Shown here: in pieces, positions 62,801 through 64,000 of the stretch | Numbering within the stretch: the first letter of the stretch is position 1 | Layout of the letters: the number at the start of each line of letters is the position of its first letter | Assembly: GCF_024519315.1 (NCBI RefSeq) | Contig: NZ_JANIIC010000028.1 | Location: forward strand, 60,090 to 124,089 | Origin: Streptomyces malaysiensis subsp. samsunensis | GTDB lineage: Bacteria > Actinomycetota > Actinomycetes > Streptomycetales > Streptomycetaceae | DNA length: 64,000 nt | Direction of reading: 5' to 3' | Notes under the pieces: model-generated | The model's input: the letters and a program-made list of their open reading frames with translations, nothing else | What the model was told of the DNA's origin: nothing | The model's database searches: none | Program-made: the position numbers and the translations under genes

Positions 62801-64000
62801 AACGCCTACTTGGACGCGCTGGCCGAGCTGCGGCGCGCCGAGGGGCTGCCCGCCACCTCGATCGCCTGGGGCCCGTGGGCCGAGGGTGGCATGGCCGCGG
62901 ACGAGGCGCTGGAGCGGCGGATGCGCCGCGACGGAGTGCCGCCGATGGCGCCCGAGTCGGCGCTCACCGCGCTGCGGCAGGCGCTGGAGCTCGATGACAC
63001 CGCCGTGACGGTCGCGGACATCGACTGGGACCGGTTCCTCGCCGAGTTCACCGCCGTACGGCCCAGCGCGCTGTTCGGCGAGGTGCGCGCCGCGCGTCCG
63101 GCGCCGGCGGTCGAGGGCGCACCGCGCCCGGCCGCCACCGGCGGGACCGGCACCGGCACACTGGCGGAGCGGCTCTCCGGGCTGACGGAGAACGAGCGCG
63201 CACAGACGCTGCTGGAGTTGGTGCGTGCGCAGGTCGCGTCGGTGCTGGGGCACGGCGGGGCCGATGCGGTCGAGGCCGGGCGCGCCTTCAAGGAGCTGGG
63301 CTTCGACTCGCTCACCGCCGTAGAACTCCGCAACCGGCTGAACGCGGCGACCGGCCTGCGACTGCCCGCCACGCTCATCTACGACTACCCCAACGCCACC
63401 GCCCTCGCCGACCACCTGCGCACCGAACTGCTCGGCGCGGACGCCGCCGTGACCGGCGGTGTGGTGGCGCCCACGGTCGCGGTGGCCGACGATCCGATCG
63501 CGATTGTGGCGATGAGCTGCCGTTTCCCGGGTGGGGTGCGGTCGCCGGAGGAGCTGTGGGAGCTGCTGACGGCGGGCGGGGATGCCATCGCGGAGTTCCC
63601 GTCCGATCGTGGCTGGGATCTGGCGGGGCTGTACGACCCGGATCCGGACCGTCAGGGGACGACGTACACGCGTGAGGGTGGCTTCCTCTACGACGTCGCC
63701 GACTTCGACGCGTCGTTTTTCGGGATCTCGCCGCGTGAGGCCCTTGCCATGGATCCGCAGCAGCGGCTGCTGCTGGAGACGTCGTGGGAGGCGTTCGAGC
63801 GCGCGGGTATCGACCCGGACGCGCTGCGCGGTCAGCAGATCGGTGTCTTCGCCGGGACCAACGGCCAGGACTATCTGTCGCTGCTGATGCAGGCGCCGGA
63901 GGGGCTTGAGGGCCATCTGGGCACGGGTAACGCGGCGAGCGTGGTGTCCGGGCGACTGTCGTACACCTTCGGCCTGGAGGGCCCGGCCGTCACGGTCGAC
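53801..64000 (+). CDS. Modular type I polyketide synthase, first protein (partial at window end)
   Basis: The frame is open from ATG 53801 (ATG 53828 or GTG 53831 are alternatives) to the window edge, 3400 codons. Domains: loading ACP (Ser codon 54050, GFDSL); KS1 (~54239-55520, Cys codon 54755 in TACSSS); AT1 (~55845-56790, GHSIG, HAFH at 56429); KR1 (~57760-58290); ACP1 (Ser 58718); KS2 (~58895-60180, Cys 59417); AT2 (~60485-61500, HAFH at 61055); KR2 (~62356-62890); ACP2 (Ser 63308); KS3, cut just before its Cys. HAFH predicts malonyl-CoA for both modules. Both KRs have TGGTGALG, the LDD motif (B-type) and the Ser/Tyr pair (SVGAAGQGNYAAAN). No DH or ER is present, so two beta-hydroxyl units are expected. 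Confidence 0.95.
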   Translation, partial: MSCEIMGRVMVSESADFTPEHIEMQGSSPEGASPWRDRLAGLPEAERAEALTAWVGEAVAQALKDKAPELLDPERPFLDLGFDSLATVDLHARLTAATGLRLPVTIAFDHPTPADLARRLRAELLGAEDGPDAATTDAGPAPTAADEPIAIVGMSCRFPGAVGSPEELWEIVAGGKDVISEFPGTRGWDLAGLYDPDPDRAGSSYTREGGFLHNADEFDPAFFGISPREAMAMDPQQRLLMETSWEVFERAGIDPAILRGGRTGVFVGAEAQDYGPRLHEAEQGFEGYLVTGNAASVASGRIAYTFGFEGPTVTVDTACSSSLVALHLAVQALRSGECSMALAGGAAVMANPGSFIAFSRQRGLAPDGRCKPFAAAADGTAWGEGVGMLLVERLSDAQRNGHRVLAVVRGTAINQDGASNGLTAPSGPAQQRVIRQALANAGLSAGDVDVVEAHGTGTTLGDPIEAQALLATYGRERDGDRPLWLGSLKSNIGHTQSAAGVGGIIKMVMAMRHGVLPRSLHIDEPTPHVDWTGGGVELLTEAREWPEHGRPRRAAVSSFGMSGTNAHAIIEQPPAPAEERADAEKPDDEATAQPALLPWALSAKTTDALRDQARRLHTLLESDPGLALTDIGHSLATTRATFEQRAVLCAGDRDGFLDALRTLADGADAPSVVRGAPAAGKLALLFTGQGSQRLGMGRELYDAYPVFAEALDDACWYLEEQLERPLLDVLFAEEGTPEADLLDRTDYTQPALFAVEVALYRLLESWGLRPELLAGHSIGELAAAHVAGVLSLEDAAALVAARGRLMQELPAGGAMIAVQASEDEVLPLLAGREDRIGIAAVNGPQSTVVSGAEQDALEIAAAFEERGRKTKRLTVSHAFHSPLMDGMLAEFRRVAQVLDYAPPRIPVVSTLTGRVATAEELCSPEYWVRHVREAVRFLDGVRTLADKGATTFLELGPDAVLTAMAQDCLPDAEGTAYAPALRGGRPEAETVTAALALAYVRGKKADWAAPYAALGARPIDLPTYAFQRQRYWLNAPAPAGSAAEAAPGSVVDGRFWDVVERGDVAALAAELAVDPGVSLGEVLPALSLWRRQESVRSVVDGWRYRVLWRPVTDRLSAGGVLGGSWVVVVPSGGAGGVWAAGVVRLLAGCGVDVRVVESDAVDRAGLADELRTAVGDASVTGVVSLLAMGAGESGVLRTAALTQALGDVGVDGALWVATRGAVSVGRSDGVVDPGQASVWGLGRVAALELPERWGGLVDLPESVDERVLGRLAGVLAGAGGEDQVAVRASGVFGRRLVRAATPGSATGAASDGSWTPGAGSVLVTGGTGALGAQLARWLVESGAEHVVLTSRRGLEAPGAVELRDELVASGARVTVAACDVADRDALAELLAGLPAELPLTAVVHAAGVLDDGVLDSLTPERFASVLRAKVDAARHLDELTRGLDLSAFVLFSSITGSVGAAGQGNYAAANAYLDALAELRRAEGLLATSIAWGPWAEGGMAGDDAMERRMRREGMPPMAPESALTALRQALELDDTAVTVADIDWEHYTGTLTAVRPSPLIAELAAEAGPRAATGADTAKVVTDADAASPLGERLSGLPKAEQGRALLELVRAQVASVLGHGGADAVEAGRAFKELGFDSLAAIELRNRLNAATGLRLAATLIYDYPNATSLADHLRTELLGVDVAVDGGVVAPTVAVADDPIAIVAMSCRFPGGVRSPEELWELLTAGGDAVAEFPSDRGWDLAGLYDPDPDRQGTTYTREGGFLYDAGDFDASFFGISPREALAMDPQQRLLLETSWEAFERAGIDPATLRGSRTGVFAGTNGQDYAGLVATPPEGLEGHLGTGNAASVVSGRVSYTFGLEGPAVTVDTACSSSLVALHMAVQALRGGECTMALAGGVTVMSTPDAFVDFSRQRGLAEDGRIKAFAAGADGTGWGEGVGMLLVERLSDAERNGHPVLAIVRGSAINQDGASNGLTAPNGPSQQRVIRQALAGAGLSAGDVDAVEAHGTGTTLGDPIEAQALLATYGRERDGDRPLWLGSIKSNIGHTQAAAGVAGIIKMVLAMRHGVLPQTLHVDEPSPHVDWSTGAVSLLTEQVEWPETGRPRRAGVSSFGLSGTNAHTIIEQAPATSAALTEKPEPREPAVLPWLLSAKDGQALHAQAAQLATHLRTHPELSATDLAFSLATSRAALERRAALVTTDREAFLAGLDALARGESVPDVVEGAVAEGKVAFLFTGQGSQRLGMGRELYDAYPVFADALDEVCAHLDLYLERPLRGVLFGEDAAVLDQTAFTQPALFAVEVALFRLVEAWGLKADFLSGHSIGELAAAHVAGVLSLEDAAALVAARGRLMQELPAGGAMVAVQASEDEVLPLLSERVSIAALNGPTSVVIAGDEDVALEIAASFEAQGRKTKRLTVSHAFHSPRMDGMLDAFREVAEGLTYEAPRIPIVSNLTGGVVSAEEITSPEFWVRHVREAVRFLDGVRTLEAQGVTTFVELGPDGVLSAMAQECVTGDDAAFAAALRKGRAEVESVTAALAVPHVRGQSPDWREYFEGTGARRVELPTYAFQRTRYWWEEAPAAEAALGGAVDGRFWDVVERGDVAALAAELAVDPGVSLGEVLPALSLWRRQESVRSVVDGWRYRVLWRPVTDRLSAAGVLGGSWVVVVPSGGAGGVWAAGVVRLLAGCGVDVRVVESDAVDRAGLADELRTAVVGGSVAGVFSLLAVGGESGLLRTAALTQALGDVGVGARLWVATRGAVSVGRSDGVVDPDQASVWGLGRVAALELPERWGGLVDLPETADERALARLAGVLAGASGEDQVAVRASGVFGRRLTEASGARTSGDEGWHASGSVLVTGGTGALGAQLARWLVECGAEHLVLTSRRGLDAPGAAELRDELAASGARVTVAACDVADRDALAELLASIPAEFPLTAVVHAAGVLDDGLVDTLDAERLERVVRAKATSARNLHELTRDLDLSAFVLFSSFAGSVGAAGQGNYAAANAYLDALAELRRAEGLPATSIAWGPWAEGGMAADEALERRMRRDGVPPMAPESALTALRQALELDDTAVTVADIDWDRFLAEFTAVRPSALFGEVRAARPAPAVEGAPRPAATGGTGTGTLAERLSGLTENERAQTLLELVRAQVASVLGHGGADAVEAGRAFKELGFDSLTAVELRNRLNAATGLRLPATLIYDYPNATALADHLRTELLGADAAVTGGVVAPTVAVADDPIAIVAMSCRFPGGVRSPEELWELLTAGGDAIAEFPSDRGWDLAGLYDPDPDRQGTTYTREGGFLYDVADFDASFFGISPREALAMDPQQRLLLETSWEAFERAGIDPDALRGQQIGVFAGTNGQDYLSLLMQAPEGLEGHLGTGNAASVVSGRLSYTFGLEGPAVTVD
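56961..57300 (+). repeat. Intragenic PKS repeat, copy 1 (KR structural subdomain)
   Basis: This stretch of module 1 is nearly base-identical to 61572-61911 of module 2, offset 4611. Codons here end in G or T far more often than in the flanking DNA, where they end mostly in C. Other near-identical pairs are 56135/60770 (AT), 58619/63209 (ACP) and 58865/63455 (ACP-KS linker and KS start). Confidence 0.85.
61572..61911 (+). repeat. Intragenic PKS repeat, copy 2 (KR structural subdomain)
   Basis: Partner of 56961-57300. Silent sites are conserved as well as coding ones, so the two modules were homogenised or duplicated recently over this segment. Confidence 0.85.

Noticed and set aside
59420..63916. 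1498-codon open frame antisense to the PKS
   Set aside because: Arg/His/Gln-rich composition with no domain; it mirrors codon bias of the PKS strand, which carries clear KS/AT/KR/ACP motifs.

Overview
The window is high-GC actinobacterial chromosome, almost certainly Streptomyces. The signs are very strong G/C third-position bias, many GTG and TTG starts, translationally coupled ATGA/GTGA/TTGA junctions, XRE/DUF397 gene pairs, rare TTA codons confined to regulators, and a modular type I polyketide synthase. No rRNA, tRNA, CRISPR array, transposase or phage gene was found.

Layout. (1) 1-1731: a cut-off MarR-GNAT regulator diverges from a VOC/glyoxalase-fold gene, followed by a lipoprotein with an internal duplication. 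(2) 1828-13199: a carbohydrate catabolic locus. A LacI-type repressor diverges from a translationally coupled run (Gfo/Idh dehydrogenase, DUF6807/PmoA-like protein, cupin, CUT1 ABC importer without its own ATPase, YesL-like membrane protein, small Tat-signal protein). A second run follows (Gfo/Idh, DUF993 aldolase-like protein, TIM-barrel isomerase). Both runs carry the same AAGCGCTTAC operator, so they look like one regulon. The substrate is not identifiable; the enzymes suggest oxidation then retro-aldol or isomerisation, with no sugar kinase. (3) 13311-14702: an XRE regulator containing a TTA codon. (4) 15205-21337: a ribose operon, rbsR-rbsA-rbsCB(fused)-rbsK-rbsD, with tandem RbsR-type operators and a terminator. 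(5) 21462-25146: RecD2 helicase and citrate synthase, housekeeping. (6) 25147-25894: hairpin-rich non-coding DNA. (7) 25895-28666: copper efflux (copZ-copA) under a CsoR-type operator. (8) 28707-31102: an XRE/DUF397 regulatory island with three overlapping small genes and a small HTH protein. (9) 31386-40055: a divergent myo-inositol catabolic locus (iolG, iolE-like / iolC, Cgl0159-type aldolase, iolB, iolD, mmsA), giving a nearly complete route from inositol to acetyl-CoA. (10) 40254-42498: a WXG/ESX-like secreted-protein operon whose large gene carries a one-base frameshift. (11) 42753-44852: a FUSC-family transporter. (12) 44984-48701: a type II thioesterase and a LAL-type LuxR activator, the left edge of a polyketide cluster. 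(13) 48766-53492: a NarL-type two-component pair, a membrane protein and two YdbS/YdbT-like PH-domain proteins. (14) 53801-64000: the opening protein of a type I PKS, reading ACP(load)-[KS-AT-KR-ACP]-[KS-AT-KR-ACP]-KS..., still open at the window end.

The most interesting items are the ACP-only PKS loading module, the TAGGGG motif arrays shared by the thioesterase and PKS promoters, the kinase-free sugar regulon with a DUF993 protein, an in-frame stop at codon 3 of that regulon's binding-protein gene, and the frameshift in the ESX-like gene. Function calls come from reading translated motifs by eye; no database search was run.
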